Shown here: one piece after another, positions 37,027 to 47,500 of the stretch | Position numbering within the stretch: the stretch's first letter is position 1 | Layout of the letters: each line of letters opens with the position of its first letter | From: Acidiluteibacter ferrifornacis | Lineage (GTDB): Bacteria > Bacteroidota > Bacteroidia > Flavobacteriales_E > Vicingaceae | Assembly (NCBI RefSeq): GCF_009909615.1 | Contig: NZ_WWNE01000003.1 | Span: forward strand, 347,183 to 411,182 | Direction: 5' to 3' | Length of the DNA: 64,000 bases | Position numbers and translations under genes: made by a program | The notes under the pieces: model-generated | Seen by the model: only the letters and a program-made list of their open reading frames with translations | The model's database searches: none | What the model was told of the DNA's origin: nothing

Positions 37027-38199
37027 ATGAAGACAAAACAATTAATCGGTGCATTCATTATAAGTGCAGCATTAGCGTCGTGTGGCGGTTCCCAAGAAGG
37101 TAAATCTGTAGAGGAGATTATTGAAAATAATGATTTAGCAGAATTAAAAGAAAAGCACAATGAACTGGTTGCTCAGGAACATGAACTATCCAATCAGATA
37201 GAAATGTTAGGAACAGCTATCTCAAAACTTGACAATAACAAAGTGCGTCCTTTAGTCTCTGTTTATACCATCAAACCTGAAGAATTCAAGCATTATGTAG
37301 AAGTTCAAGGCAATATAGATACCAAACAAAATGTAGTGCTTTACCCAGAATATGCTGGAGTATTGACGAAAGTTTTGGTGAAAGAAGGTCAACAAGTAAG
37401 TAGTGGACAATTGTTAGCCACTATAGAAGATGGTGGGTTGGCTCAACAAGTGAATCAAGCTGAAATACAAGCGGACTTATCACGAACTACTTTTGAGCGT
37501 CAGAAACGTTTATGGGATCAAAAAATTGGTTCTGAAATGCAATTTTTACAAGCTAAGGCCAATTATGAAGCCCAACAAAAGTCAGTATCACAACTGAAGT
37601 CCCAATTGGCTAAAACTCAAATAAAAGCTCCTTTCTCTGGTATAGTAGATGAAATAATGATTGAAGAAGGTAACGTAGTAGGTCCGGGGCAAATGGGGGT
37701 GATGAGAGTAATCAACATGAATCAGATGTATGTAGAGTCTGATGTGCCAGAAACTTTTATCTCAGCTATATCAAAAGGAAGAGCTGTTCAAGTTGAAATC
37801 CCTGTATTGAACCAGACGATTGATGGAGTAATTAGTCAAGCGAGTAATTATATAAAGCCTGATAATAGATCTTTTAGAGTTGAAGCCGTGTTGCAAAATA
37901 AGGAAGGTAAGATAAAACCAAACATGACTGCTCGTTTGAAGATTAACGATTATACTGCTGAAAACGCAATTATGATTCCTCAAAGCATTATTTCCGAAGA
38001 TTCAGAAGGCAAACAATATGTATATAAGGTAAATACCTCTAAGTCTGAACCTACTGCAGAGCGGGTTTTTATCTCTACAGGGAAAAAGGGTGGCGATTAT
38101 ATTGAAGTCACAGAAGGGTTGGCCGATAATGACTTAGTGATAAAGGAAGGCGCAAGAACTGTAAAAGACCAACAAGAAGTAGAAATCATCAAACAATAA
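37027..38199 (+). CDS. Efflux RND transporter periplasmic adaptor (lipoprotein)
   Basis: A 390-residue membrane fusion protein. The lipobox ALASC (Cys19) indicates a lipid anchor. A predicted coiled coil follows at about residues 30-70 (EELKEKHNELVAQEHELSNQIEML). The biotinyl-lipoyl-like domain comes next (YAGVLTKVLVKEGQQVSSGQLLATIEDG), then an alpha-hairpin, the returning lipoyl half (KTQIKAPFSGIVDEIMIEEGNVV) and beta-barrel domains. It bridges the RND pump and TolC-type channel of the same operon. The extra amino-terminal coiled coil before the barrel-type domains is common in Bacteroidota adaptors. Confidence 0.94.
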   Translation: MKTKQLIGAFIISAALASCGGSQEGKSVEEIIENNDLAELKEKHNELVAQEHELSNQIEMLGTAISKLDNNKVRPLVSVYTIKPEEFKHYVEVQGNIDTKQNVVLYPEYAGVLTKVLVKEGQQVSSGQLLATIEDGGLAQQVNQAEIQADLSRTTFERQKRLWDQKIGSEMQFLQAKANYEAQQKSVSQLKSQLAKTQIKAPFSGIVDEIMIEEGNVVGPGQMGVMRVINMNQMYVESDVPETFISAISKGRAVQVEIPVLNQTIDGVISQASNYIKPDNRSFRVEAVLQNKEGKIKPNMTARLKINDYTAENAIMIPQSIISEDSEGKQYVYKVNTSKSEPTAERVFISTGKKGGDYIEVTEGLADNDLVIKEGARTVKDQQEVEIIKQ

Positions 38200-38202
38200 A
38201 AA

Positions 38203-41200
38203 ATGTCTGAAGAAATAAAAAACAACGATTTACCAGAAAAAATCCAACCTTCGGAAGTGAATACAGAAGAAAAAGAGTTTGGATTGTCTTCTTGGGCAAT
38301 AGATAACCCTACAGTTATCTATGTGATGATTGCAATTTTCTTATTCCTAGGGCTTTCTTCATACTTCGGATTACCAAGAGAAAGCTTTCCTGAGATAAAA
38401 GAAACTAAAATATATATCAGTGCACCCTATCCTGGAAACACCGCTGAAGATATAGAACGACTTATAGTAGACCCATTAGAAGACGAGCTGGATGATGTAA
38501 GTAACGTTGTAGAAATCCTATCGACTTCTCAAGAGGATTACGGAATTATAACTGTAGAGTTTGATGAAGATATTAGCGTAGAGGATGCAAAAGTAAAAGT
38601 AAAAGATAAGGTAGATGCAGCTAAATCTAGTGAAGATTGGCCAACTTTTAATGGAGCCAAAGTAGAGCCTAATGTGTTCGACTTAAACCTTTCAGAGGAA
38701 ATGCCAATAGTAAACTATAACATTACTGGTGACTATCCGATTGAAAAATTAAAAGAGTATGCAGAGTACCTAGAGGACGCTATTGAGAAAGTACCAGAAA
38801 TCAAACAGGTAGACATTCGAGGGGCTCAAGAAAAAGAAGTAGAAGTAGCGGTTGATGTGTACAAAATGATGGCTGCTAAGGTAAGCTTTCAAGATGTTCA
38901 AAATGCAATCAGTAACGGAAACGTTACTATGTCTGCAGGAAATTTAATTAACAGTGGGCAAAGAAGAACAATTCGAATTTTAGGAGAGATAGACCGACCA
39001 ATGGACTTGGAAAATTTCGTAGTAAAGTCCGAAAAAGGCAATTCGATATACTTGAAAGATATTGCTACTGTGAAATTTCAAGCTGAAGAAACTACTACCT
39101 ACGCTCGAGAATGGGGAGAGCAAGTCGTTATGCTTGATGTAAAAAAGAGAGCCGGTAAAAACATGATCTCTGCTATCGAGCAGGCCAATAAAATTATTGA
39201 AGAAGCAAAAGAGAACTACATTCCATCTGATGTTCAAATTACATCTGCGAATGATCAGTCAGCGATGACTATCAATCAAGTTAACGACCTCGTAAACAAT
39301 ATTATATTTGGAATTATCTTGGTAATTTTAGTGTTGATGTTCTTCCTTGGTTTTAGGAATGCACTTTTCGTTGGATTCGCAATTCCAATGTCCATGTTCA
39401 TGTCTTTTATGGTCATTGAATTGTTAGGGTACACCATGAATACTATGGTACTATTTGCGTTGGTGATGGGACTTGGTATGCTAGTTGACAATGGAATTGT
39501 GGTAGTTGAGAACGTATACCGTTTAATGAGTGAAGGAATGAGCAGATACGAGGCCTCCAAAAAAGGTATTGGTGAAATCGCAGTTCCTATTATTATCTCA
39601 ACCGCAACTACTGTAGCAGCATTCGTTCCATTAGGATTCTGGCCTGGTGTAATGGGTGAATTTATGGTTTACTTTCCCATTACCCTTTCCATCGTATTGG
39701 GTTCATCACTATTTGTAGCGATTTTTATCAACTCGATGCTGGTTTCTAAATTTATGGAGGTAGATGAAAAAGTATTACCCTTCAAAAAACTCATTAGAAA
39801 CATCATAATTCTAGTTGTTCTCGGGGTATTCATGATGATCGTAGGTGGAGCAGTAAGAGGCCTTGGGACATTGATGATTTTTACTGCTATAATGCTTCTA
39901 ATGTATCGCTATGTTTTCAAAAAGTGGGCAGATAATTTCCAACGTAAAACTTTGGTGACTTTCGAAAACTGGTATGAATCCTCTTTAAAATTTGCCTTGA
40001 GAAAGAAAAACGCTTATTACTTCTTTTTCGGAACAATCGTAATGCTTTTTGTTTCCTTATTTCTATTTGGTGGCTCAGTAGGTTCAGGTAGAACTAAGAT
40101 TGAGTTTTTTCCAGACAACAAGCCTAATCAGATTATCGTATACATCGAATATCCTCAAGGAACCGACATAGATAAAACCAATGAGATTACTAAAAGCATA
40201 GAAAAAAGAGTATATGCTGTTTTAAGAGATGAGCAATATGTCGATGATGGTTATAATTTCATGACCGAATCTGTAGTTTCTCAAGTTGGTGAAGGTGCAG
40301 GAAATCCTCAAACAGATGGGGGATCAGCAGCAGAAATGCCGCATAGAGGTAAAATTACTGCAACTATGCGAGAATATAAATACAGAAGAGGAGAGGATAG
40401 TGAAACGCTGCGACTAAAAGTTCAAGATGCATTGAGAGGTGTTTATCCGGGAGTATCTATATCTGTAGAAAAAGATGCTGCAGGTCCCCCCATAGGCTAT
40501 CCGATCAACATTGAAGTAAGTGGAAAGGATTATACCGAGTTAATTGATGTTGCAGAAAGAATAAGAAATTTCATCAATGCTCAAAATGTACCTGGTATAG
40601 AAGAGTTAAAAATTGATGTGAATAAAAGTAAGCCAGCTATTCAAGTTGAAGTGGATCGTCAAAAAGCTGGAGAATTAGGTGTATCTGCAGGCCAGGTTGG
40701 GAATCAATTGAGAAGCTCTATTTTTGGTATTAAAGCAGGTGTTTATAAGGAAGATGGAGATGATTATGATATCTATGTTAGATTTAACGAAGACTTGAAA
40801 AAAAATCCAAGCGCTTTGTTTAATCAGAACATTATCTTTAGAGATCAAGCAACTGGTACCATTAAAGAAATTCCCATAAGCACAGTTGCAACACAGAAAA
40901 ACACATCAGGATTTAGTGCCGTTAAACACATTGACTTACAACGTATCGTAACGGTATACTCAGGTGTTTTACCAGGAGCAAATGCGAACGAAATTGTGAA
41001 TATTTTGAAAAACAAAATGCTCGACTTTGAGACTCCTAAGGGTGTTGAATACGCTTTTACCGGAGAAATCGAAGAACAAGGAAAACAGATGGCCTTTTTA
41101 CTTGGTGCATTAGCTACTGGATTAGGTTTGATTATGTTATTATTAATCTTTCAGTTTAGTTCTATTTCTAAGCCTACCATCATAATGATGGCAATCTTTT

Positions 41201-41694
41201 TAAGCTTTATTGGTGTATTCTTAGGTCTAGTGATTACTGGATGGAACTTTGTGATCATGATGACGATGGTGGGAATTATTTCACTTGCAGGAATTGTAGT
41301 AAACAATGGTGTAGTGCTTCTAGACTATACAGATATATTAATTGAGAGAAGAAAAAAGAAAAATGGACTTGGGAAAGGAGATCTACTTTCTAGAGAGGAA
41401 GTAATGGAAGCTATTGTTGTTGGTGGAAAGGCAAGATTACGTCCAGTAATACTTACGGCGATTACAACTGTCTTGGGTTTAATTCCCTTAGCTATTGGAT
41501 TAAATATCGATTTCTTCTCCTTATTCACAGAGTTTGATCCCAAGATTTATATGGGAGGTGATAACGTAATCTTCTGGGGTCCGTTAGCATGGACTGTAAT
41601 ATTTGGATTAACATTCGCAACATTCTTAACACTTATAGTAGTGCCAGTTATGAACTATTTAGTCTATCGATTAAAAATACGTTTAGCGAAATAA
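38203..41694 (+). CDS. Efflux RND transporter permease (AcrB/MmpL-type)
   Basis: A 1163-residue proton-driven inner-membrane pump with the duplicated RND plan. The first transmembrane helix is near residue 35, then come a large periplasmic loop, a helical bundle with MGLGMLVDNGIVVVENVYRLM (motif with the key Asp/Glu), and the second half with GIISLAGIVVNNGVVLLDYTD. It is roughly 100 residues longer than AcrB. Extra length lies between the halves, where an additional hydrophobic hairpin appears (LIRNIIILVVLGVFMMIVGG, then LMIFTAIMLLMYRYVF). Substrate cannot be inferred. It ends the operon; a strong terminator follows 92 bases later. Confidence 0.95.
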   Translation: MSEEIKNNDLPEKIQPSEVNTEEKEFGLSSWAIDNPTVIYVMIAIFLFLGLSSYFGLPRESFPEIKETKIYISAPYPGNTAEDIERLIVDPLEDELDDVSNVVEILSTSQEDYGIITVEFDEDISVEDAKVKVKDKVDAAKSSEDWPTFNGAKVEPNVFDLNLSEEMPIVNYNITGDYPIEKLKEYAEYLEDAIEKVPEIKQVDIRGAQEKEVEVAVDVYKMMAAKVSFQDVQNAISNGNVTMSAGNLINSGQRRTIRILGEIDRPMDLENFVVKSEKGNSIYLKDIATVKFQAEETTTYAREWGEQVVMLDVKKRAGKNMISAIEQANKIIEEAKENYIPSDVQITSANDQSAMTINQVNDLVNNIIFGIILVILVLMFFLGFRNALFVGFAIPMSMFMSFMVIELLGYTMNTMVLFALVMGLGMLVDNGIVVVENVYRLMSEGMSRYEASKKGIGEIAVPIIISTATTVAAFVPLGFWPGVMGEFMVYFPITLSIVLGSSLFVAIFINSMLVSKFMEVDEKVLPFKKLIRNIIILVVLGVFMMIVGGAVRGLGTLMIFTAIMLLMYRYVFKKWADNFQRKTLVTFENWYESSLKFALRKKNAYYFFFGTIVMLFVSLFLFGGSVGSGRTKIEFFPDNKPNQIIVYIEYPQGTDIDKTNEITKSIEKRVYAVLRDEQYVDDGYNFMTESVVSQVGEGAGNPQTDGGSAAEMPHRGKITATMREYKYRRGEDSETLRLKVQDALRGVYPGVSISVEKDAAGPPIGYPINIEVSGKDYTELIDVAERIRNFINAQNVPGIEELKIDVNKSKPAIQVEVDRQKAGELGVSAGQVGNQLRSSIFGIKAGVYKEDGDDYDIYVRFNEDLKKNPSALFNQNIIFRDQATGTIKEIPISTVATQKNTSGFSAVKHIDLQRIVTVYSGVLPGANANEIVNILKNKMLDFETPKGVEYAFTGEIEEQGKQMAFLLGALATGLGLIMLLLIFQFSSISKPTIIMMAIFLSFIGVFLGLVITGWNFVIMMTMVGIISLAGIVVNNGVVLLDYTDILIERRKKKNGLGKGDLLSREEVMEAIVVGGKARLRPVILTAITTVLGLIPLAIGLNIDFFSLFTEFDPKIYMGGDNVIFWGPLAWTVIFGLTFATFLTLIVVPVMNYLVYRLKIRLAK

Positions 41695-41786
41695 TAGAAC
41701 TATTAAGGAATTTTAAGAAACAATGATATAACAATCCAAAAGCACTACCGTTATTGTATCGGTTATATAGAGGTTTAGGTTTGGTT

Positions 41787-41827
41787 GAATGGGGATAATA
41801 ACAGTAGTTATTGTCCCCATTCTTTTT
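41787..41827 (+). terminator. Terminator of the RND efflux operon
   Basis: GAATGGGGATAATAAC and GTTATTGTCCCCATTC pair over 16 positions (one G-T wobble) around AGTA and are followed by TTTTT. The remaining gap to dxs (41828-41995) shows nothing beyond a TACATTTG box. Confidence 0.85.
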
Positions 41828-41952
41828 AAAATTGACTTTAATAAGGTATTGGCTAGAATAAACAAGTAATTGACAATTGCCATAAGCTGTGATAGTAACA
41901 ATGCAAAAACGAATGTATTCAATCTATAAGGCCTTTAAAAACAAATATTTCA

Positions 41953-41960
41953 TACATTTG
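41953..41960 (+). promoter_or_regulatory. Putative -7 promoter box for dxs
   Basis: TACATTTG matches TAnnTTTG, 36 bases before the dxs ATG. No -33 TTG is seen. Confidence 0.4.
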
Positions 41961-41995
41961 TTTCATTACAAATTTCTCCTCTCAATTCGATTAAT

Positions 41996-43930
41996 ATGAG
42001 TGAATTTAAAGCCGGTGAATTACTAAGTCAAATTACAGTACCTGCTGATTTAAGGAAGTTTAAAGAAGAAGATTTACTTCAAATTTCTAAAGAGCTACGC
42101 CAATATATAGTGGATGTGGTCTCTGTTAAAGGAGGTCATTTTGGTGCTAGTTTAGGGGTGGTTGAAATGACAGTTGCTCTCCATTACGTTTTTAACACAC
42201 CGTATGATCAACTCGTGTGGGATGTAGGTCATCAAGCTTATGGACACAAATTATTGACAGGAAGAAGAACAGAATTTCACACAAACAGGATTTATAAGGG
42301 TTTAAGTGGATTTCCAAAAAGATCAGAAAGTGAGTACGATACATTTGGAGTGGGTCACTCTTCTACTTCAATATCGGCTGCATTAGGAATGGCCGTGGCC
42401 TCACGATTAAAAGGACAAAAAGATAGACAACACATTGCTGTAATAGGTGATGGCGCTATGACAGCAGGTTTGGCTTTTGAAGGATTAAATCACGGTGGAG
42501 TAGAAGACTCAAATCTACTAGTTATCTTGAATGACAACTGTATGTCTATTGACCCAAATGTTGGAGCATTAAAAGAGTACCTAACTGATATTTCAACGTC
42601 TCATACCTATAATAAAGTAAAAGATGAGGTATGGACTCTACTTGGTAAAGTGAGTAAGTTTGGTCCAAATGCTCAAGCTATAGTTCAGAAAATTGAGAAT
42701 GGTTTGAAAGGAGCTTTATTGAAACAAAGCAATTATTTTGAATCATTGAATTTTAGATATTTTGGCCCAATCGATGGCCACGATGTGAACCACATGACCA
42801 AGGTTTTACAGGATTTGAAAGATATTCCTGGTCCCAAAATATTGCATTGCTTGACCAAAAAAGGAAAAGGATATCAACCAGCAGAAGATGGGAGTCCTAC
42901 TAAATGGCATGCACCAGGTTTATTCAATAAAGATACAGGGGAAATAATAAAAGTAACACCAAAGAATCCTCAACCACCAAAATATCAAGATGTTTTCGGA
43001 CATACCATTGTAGAGTTAGCTGAGAAAAATGAAAAAATAGTGGGAGTTACCCCAGCTATGCCTTCAGGAAGTTCATTGAACATAATGATGGAAGCCATTC
43101 CTGAAAGAGCTTTTGATGTAGGTATTGCAGAACAGCATGCAGTTACTTTTTCTGCTGGCATGGCTACTCAAGGATTGATTCCATTTTGTAACATCTACTC
43201 TTCATTTATGCAACGTGCATATGACCAGGTGGTTCACGATGTAGCTTTGCAGAATTTACACGTAGTATTTTGTTTAGATCGTGCAGGCTTTGCAGGAGCA
43301 GACGGGCCAACACATCACGGAGCGTATGACATTTCTTATATGCGATCTATTCCAAATATGATTGTAGCTTCTCCAATGAATGAAGAAGAGTTGCGCGACA
43401 TGATGTACACTGCTCAAGAAAAGAATAATGGGCCTTTTTCCATCCGTTACCCAAGAGGAAATGGGGTGATGCCCAACTGGAAAACTCCTTTGAAATCAAT
43501 GAAGATTGGACAAGGGAAGAGAATTAAAAATGGGGAAGATGTGGCCATTTTATCATTCGGGCACATAGGAAACTATGCTATTGAAGCTTGCGAACGTCTA
43601 GCTGAGAACAATATTAGTGCAGCACATTACGACTTGAGATTTGCAAAACCATTAGATGAAATGCTGTTGCATGAAGTATTCGGAAAGTTTGATAAAATCA
43701 TCACTATTGAAGATGGGTGTGTGATGGGTGGAATAGGAAGTGCAATTTTAGAATTCGCTGCTGACCATCAATACAAGAATTCTACTGTTGTTAGATTAGG
43801 AATTCCTGATGCATTTATAGAGCATGGTTCACAAATGGAACTGCACAAAGAATGCGGATTTGATCCTGAAGGTATCGCACAAACTGCTGCTAAATTAGTT
43901 GGTATAAAATTGAATAAGCAGGCTGTATAA
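41996..43930 (+). CDS. dxs: 1-deoxy-D-xylulose-5-phosphate synthase
   Basis: A 644-residue thiamine-diphosphate enzyme that condenses pyruvate and glyceraldehyde-3-phosphate, the first step of the MEP isoprenoid pathway. VIGDGAMTAGLAFEGLNHGG through LNDNCMSI is the ThDP/metal-binding GDG-N motif. GIAEQHAVTFSAGMA contains the catalytic Glu of the transketolase-type pyrimidine domain, and the C-terminal transketolase domain covers about residues 510-635. The length is slightly above the E. coli enzyme. Monocistronic: promoter box upstream, bidirectional hairpin downstream. Confidence 0.98.
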   Translation: MSEFKAGELLSQITVPADLRKFKEEDLLQISKELRQYIVDVVSVKGGHFGASLGVVEMTVALHYVFNTPYDQLVWDVGHQAYGHKLLTGRRTEFHTNRIYKGLSGFPKRSESEYDTFGVGHSSTSISAALGMAVASRLKGQKDRQHIAVIGDGAMTAGLAFEGLNHGGVEDSNLLVILNDNCMSIDPNVGALKEYLTDISTSHTYNKVKDEVWTLLGKVSKFGPNAQAIVQKIENGLKGALLKQSNYFESLNFRYFGPIDGHDVNHMTKVLQDLKDIPGPKILHCLTKKGKGYQPAEDGSPTKWHAPGLFNKDTGEIIKVTPKNPQPPKYQDVFGHTIVELAEKNEKIVGVTPAMPSGSSLNIMMEAIPERAFDVGIAEQHAVTFSAGMATQGLIPFCNIYSSFMQRAYDQVVHDVALQNLHVVFCLDRAGFAGADGPTHHGAYDISYMRSIPNMIVASPMNEEELRDMMYTAQEKNNGPFSIRYPRGNGVMPNWKTPLKSMKIGQGKRIKNGEDVAILSFGHIGNYAIEACERLAENNISAAHYDLRFAKPLDEMLLHEVFGKFDKIITIEDGCVMGGIGSAILEFAADHQYKNSTVVRLGIPDAFIEHGSQMELHKECGFDPEGIAQTAAKLVGIKLNKQAV

Positions 43931-43944
43931 GGACTACTAAACAT

Positions 43945-43982
43945 AAAAAAGGCGCTTGAATATAGATTCAAGCGCCTTTTTT
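43945..43982. terminator. Bidirectional terminator between dxs and the lipoprotein gene
   Basis: AAAAAAGGCGCTTGAA, a six-base loop, and TTCAAGCGCCTTTTTT. The stem is perfect and has T-tracts on both strands, between convergent genes. Confidence 0.88.
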
Positions 43983-43994
43983 ATAATATTTAAT

Positions 43995-44525
43995 TTACTT
44001 CGCGTTATCATATGACTTTGCAGACTGAATCATTTTCTTTACTGCACTCTCACTAAATTGCTCACTTTCAAAACTCTTAATCTCAACTTTAAATCCATCT
44101 GCATCATACAGATAGAAAAACTGAAATTCAGGGTCTATCCCACTATCAGGAATAGACTTCTTCCAAAACAATAAATTTGGAGTATCCTCAACAAACTCTA
44201 CAGTATAAACCTGCTCATCCATCAATTCAGCTTTTTTCTCTTCAATTGATATTGGTTCTTGTTGCAACTCCATACCAAAACGGTCTCCTACCCGAATCTG
44301 TAAACTACCCCAATTGGTACGCTCAAATTCAGGAGCTCCGAAATCTTCATTAGGGACATAAATAGCTCCTTCGAAACCATGGTCCCTAAGATTTACCATC
44401 GTCATTCCTTCTACATTGGCTACCTCTTCAGTTGTTTCCTCCGCTTGAGAGCTAGTTTCGCCACCACAAGACCACATTAAAAATGTAGAAAAAGCAATTA
44501 TTCCAATTCGTGTAATATTCTTCAT
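43995..44525 (-). CDS. Hypothetical lipoprotein
   Basis: A 176-residue protein whose signal peptide ends in a lipobox (FLMWSC, Cys20) followed by GGETSSQAEETTEE, a typical acidic Bacteroidota lipoprotein linker. The body has no motif I recognise. It contains aromatic-rich segments (LLFWKKSIPDSGIDPEFQFFYLYDADG) suggestive of a small beta-rich fold. It has its own well-formed promoter (44542-44572) and shares a terminator with dxs, so it is expressed separately from the macroglobulin gene 52 bases upstream. Function is unknown. Confidence 0.75.
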   Translation of the reverse strand: MKNITRIGIIAFSTFLMWSCGGETSSQAEETTEEVANVEGMTMVNLRDHGFEGAIYVPNEDFGAPEFERTNWGSLQIRVGDRFGMELQQEPISIEEKKAELMDEQVYTVEFVEDTPNLLFWKKSIPDSGIDPEFQFFYLYDADGFKVEIKSFESEQFSESAVKKMIQSAKSYDNAK

Positions 44526-44541
44526 AGCTTTTATTTTTTAG

Positions 44542-44572
44542 CAAATATATCATTTGCAATTATATCAACCAA
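44542..44572 (-). promoter_or_regulatory. Promoter of the lipoprotein gene
   Basis: On the minus strand TTG (44572-44570), 20 bases, then TATATTTG (44549-44542), 16 bases before the ATG at 44525. One of the best consensus matches in the window. Confidence 0.62.
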
Positions 44573-44577
44573 CAACA

Positions 44578-47500
44578 CTATTTAATCGTAACACGAACCC
44601 CATTACTATGGGAAGTAAATTCAGGCGCATACATACATTGCACCTGCGTAATCCCATTGGAAAATTGCCCCGAAATATTAGCTCTCAACTCATATTCAAA
44701 AATATAGACTCCTTTTCTCAAATAAGAGATGAAGAAATTAGTAGCTGCATCTTTTGTACTTTCATAATAGCCTAAACCATCTTGATATTTATAACTTGAT
44801 ATTACGTTTATCGGCTCAAATCCTGATGCTCGCATATCTTTTAAATGCACAAATTCTAAATCTCTGTCGGAACGCAACTCCACTCTTACAATCACCTTAT
44901 CTCCTAGTTTGATAGGAGTCTTTTCTGTAACCTTTTGAAGCTGTTTTCCTGAATTAGTTCTTACTTCAATGAATAACTCTTTTTCTAATTTCAATGGTGT
45001 TTCCGCAAAAGTAATTTTATCCAAATCCTCAAAATACTGCCAGTAAGCTGCACCCCAAGCCACACCTTCGTTTGATTTTTTAACCGTTATGTTTCCCATT
45101 TTTGGAGACACATCTCCACCAGTCCACGATTTCTTAAAGTAGCCTGTACCGGCTTCCGTTTTCAACGATGGATCATTTGCTGGATCTAATTGCTGATCTC
45201 CAACAATTAAACTCACTGTATTTTCCATTGTCAATACATCCGTTCCTTTCAACAATAAAGCATAGCAAGCATCAGCCGTAGCTTTAGTGGTTTTCCAATC
45301 TTGAGTTTGCTTTTGTTTCAGCAACCATACTTTTAATAATTCTAAGGAGGTCTTATCATCTAACACCTCATCAAAAGCCTCTATCATCAGCGCTTGAGTT
45401 TCTATTGGCGCTTGATTCCAATAATACCCTCTTCGATTGTCTTTCCAATACATGCCCATTTCATCATTGTAAATAGCAATGTCTTTCGCTGCTTTCATGA
45501 TTGTTTTGGCAACTTCTACATCCTTATAGCGATTTGCGGAAAGTGCGATCATCCCTCTCAACTGCAAACTATAATCTAACCAATACTGCTTGGACTGCTT
45601 GTAATAATAGTCGAATGCGACTTTGTTTACAGATGAAATTTCCTTTTCAATAAAGAAGCTTCTAGCATAAAAATACTGAATCTGAAAGGAAGAAATCTGT
45701 TTTTTACTTAAATCAGCTTTGTGATAGATTAATCTATCATAGTCCGCTTTTAATTCAGCGTCTAAATAAGCAATTGCTTTATCTAGCATCTGTCTTAATT
45801 CCGTGTTCTTTTCGAAATCAATCATACCTAACTGCTTCAAATGTCCAAAACCACTTACGATGTGTTGAGTGATGTATCGATTTTCCCTTCCGCCATCAAA
45901 CCATGGCCAAGCACCAGAAGAATACTGCATCTGAACCAGCTTTTTGGTAGCTCGACTCAGTTCTCTTTCCATCTTATCCAGCTGGAACAACTCACCCAAT
46001 CGTCGTTTGCGTTCACTCTCGTCTTTTGCATTTCTCAACCATGGAGTTTCTTCAATCACCAACGCTTTCAACTCTTGATTTTTCTCTAGGTTAGAAAGCA
46101 AAGCATCCGGCTGATACTGTCTCCAGATTTCAAATACACGTTTTATTTTAGGATCTGAATTAGCGATGTGTGTTGCAATGGTATTCGCATACAATCGGCT
46201 AAACGTTTGCTCAGCACATTCGTAAGGGTACTCCATTAAATACGGCAAAGCCTGAATAGCATACCAAGCAGGATTCGAGGTGTATTCTATTGTAAATCGC
46301 TCATTAGTCAATGTAGACGAAGTATTATTCACCAACTTATCAAACGTGAATTGCTTGCTTCCTTTTCCATTCATTGGCAATGGCAGCGTTTCTGTCACTA
46401 ACATTCTATTCGTCAATACAGGAATCGTTCGCTCTTCACCATCACTGTGCGTTTTGCTTTCGCCGATGATTTTATAGGTCACAGCTTGCAACCCTTTCGG
46501 GATAGTGATTTGCCAACTCACTACTTCATTTCCTTTTGAAGAAATAGTCATCTTTTTATTCGCTTTATCTTTGGCCAATAAGTTAATCGGCTTCATGGTT
46601 AAAGCATCAAAAAAGGCAATAGTGGCTGCAACTTCTTGCTCCTTGTCGCTAATATTGGCCATTTTAGTTTTGAACACCAACGTATCTCCTTCTCTAAAGA
46701 AACGCGGAGGATTCGGCATGACCATCAGCTCTTTCTGAGCTACAATTTCTTCTAACGTTGTTCCAATTTTTAAATCGGTGGTGTGCGCCATTGCCATAAA
46801 CTTATATCGCGTCAATGCATCGGGCATGGTAAAAGTAAAATCTACTGTACCGTCTTCATTTGTTTCTAAATGTGGATAAAAGAAAGCCGTTTCTCGGAAG
46901 TCGGAGCGAATGGAAGGAGGTGTAGTTGGAACAGAAGTAGGATTTGTCATCGACTCTTTCTCAACAACCTCCACATCAGCATCACTTACTGACCTAACAG
47001 CCATAGACTGTACTTCCTCAGCATATACTTCACCTTTGGAAAAGCTCATTGCAGCATCATATTGAACACCATAGTTTCTATTATAATATTGTCGATCTCC
47101 TTCAAATCCAAAAAAATTCAATCCTTTATAATTTAAAGGGGAGGGTAAGTTATTACCCTTTGGCTCAAAGTAATTAGCAGCACTTACTCTTCTAAAATAC
47201 TGATCCGATTGCCAATTAGAACGACTATAGTTATTACTGTACGGGAAAAAATTCCAACTATTGGCTTGAAACACATCCAAGCTTTGATCGTACATAGAGG
47301 CCAACACTTCCGCTTGCACCGACTTTTTCTCTACATCAGTTACCGTTAGCGACCATGCCTCTTTATTTCCAGGCTCGGTTACATTTCTAAAGGTGCTCAG
47401 TTTAACATTTAACTGTTTATTGCTGTATGGCACTGTATATTCCATCGATTGATTGAATGAGCGATTATCATAAACCATTAGTAGATTCACACGAAAACCT

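Noticed and set aside
41828-41952. Possible small RNA between the efflux terminator and dxs
   Set aside because: I found no promoter-terminator pair or stable hairpin in this stretch.
44554-44775. A 73-codon frame antisense to the macroglobulin 3' end
   Set aside because: Overlaps the macroglobulin coding region and the lipoprotein promoter; no sequence features of a real protein.
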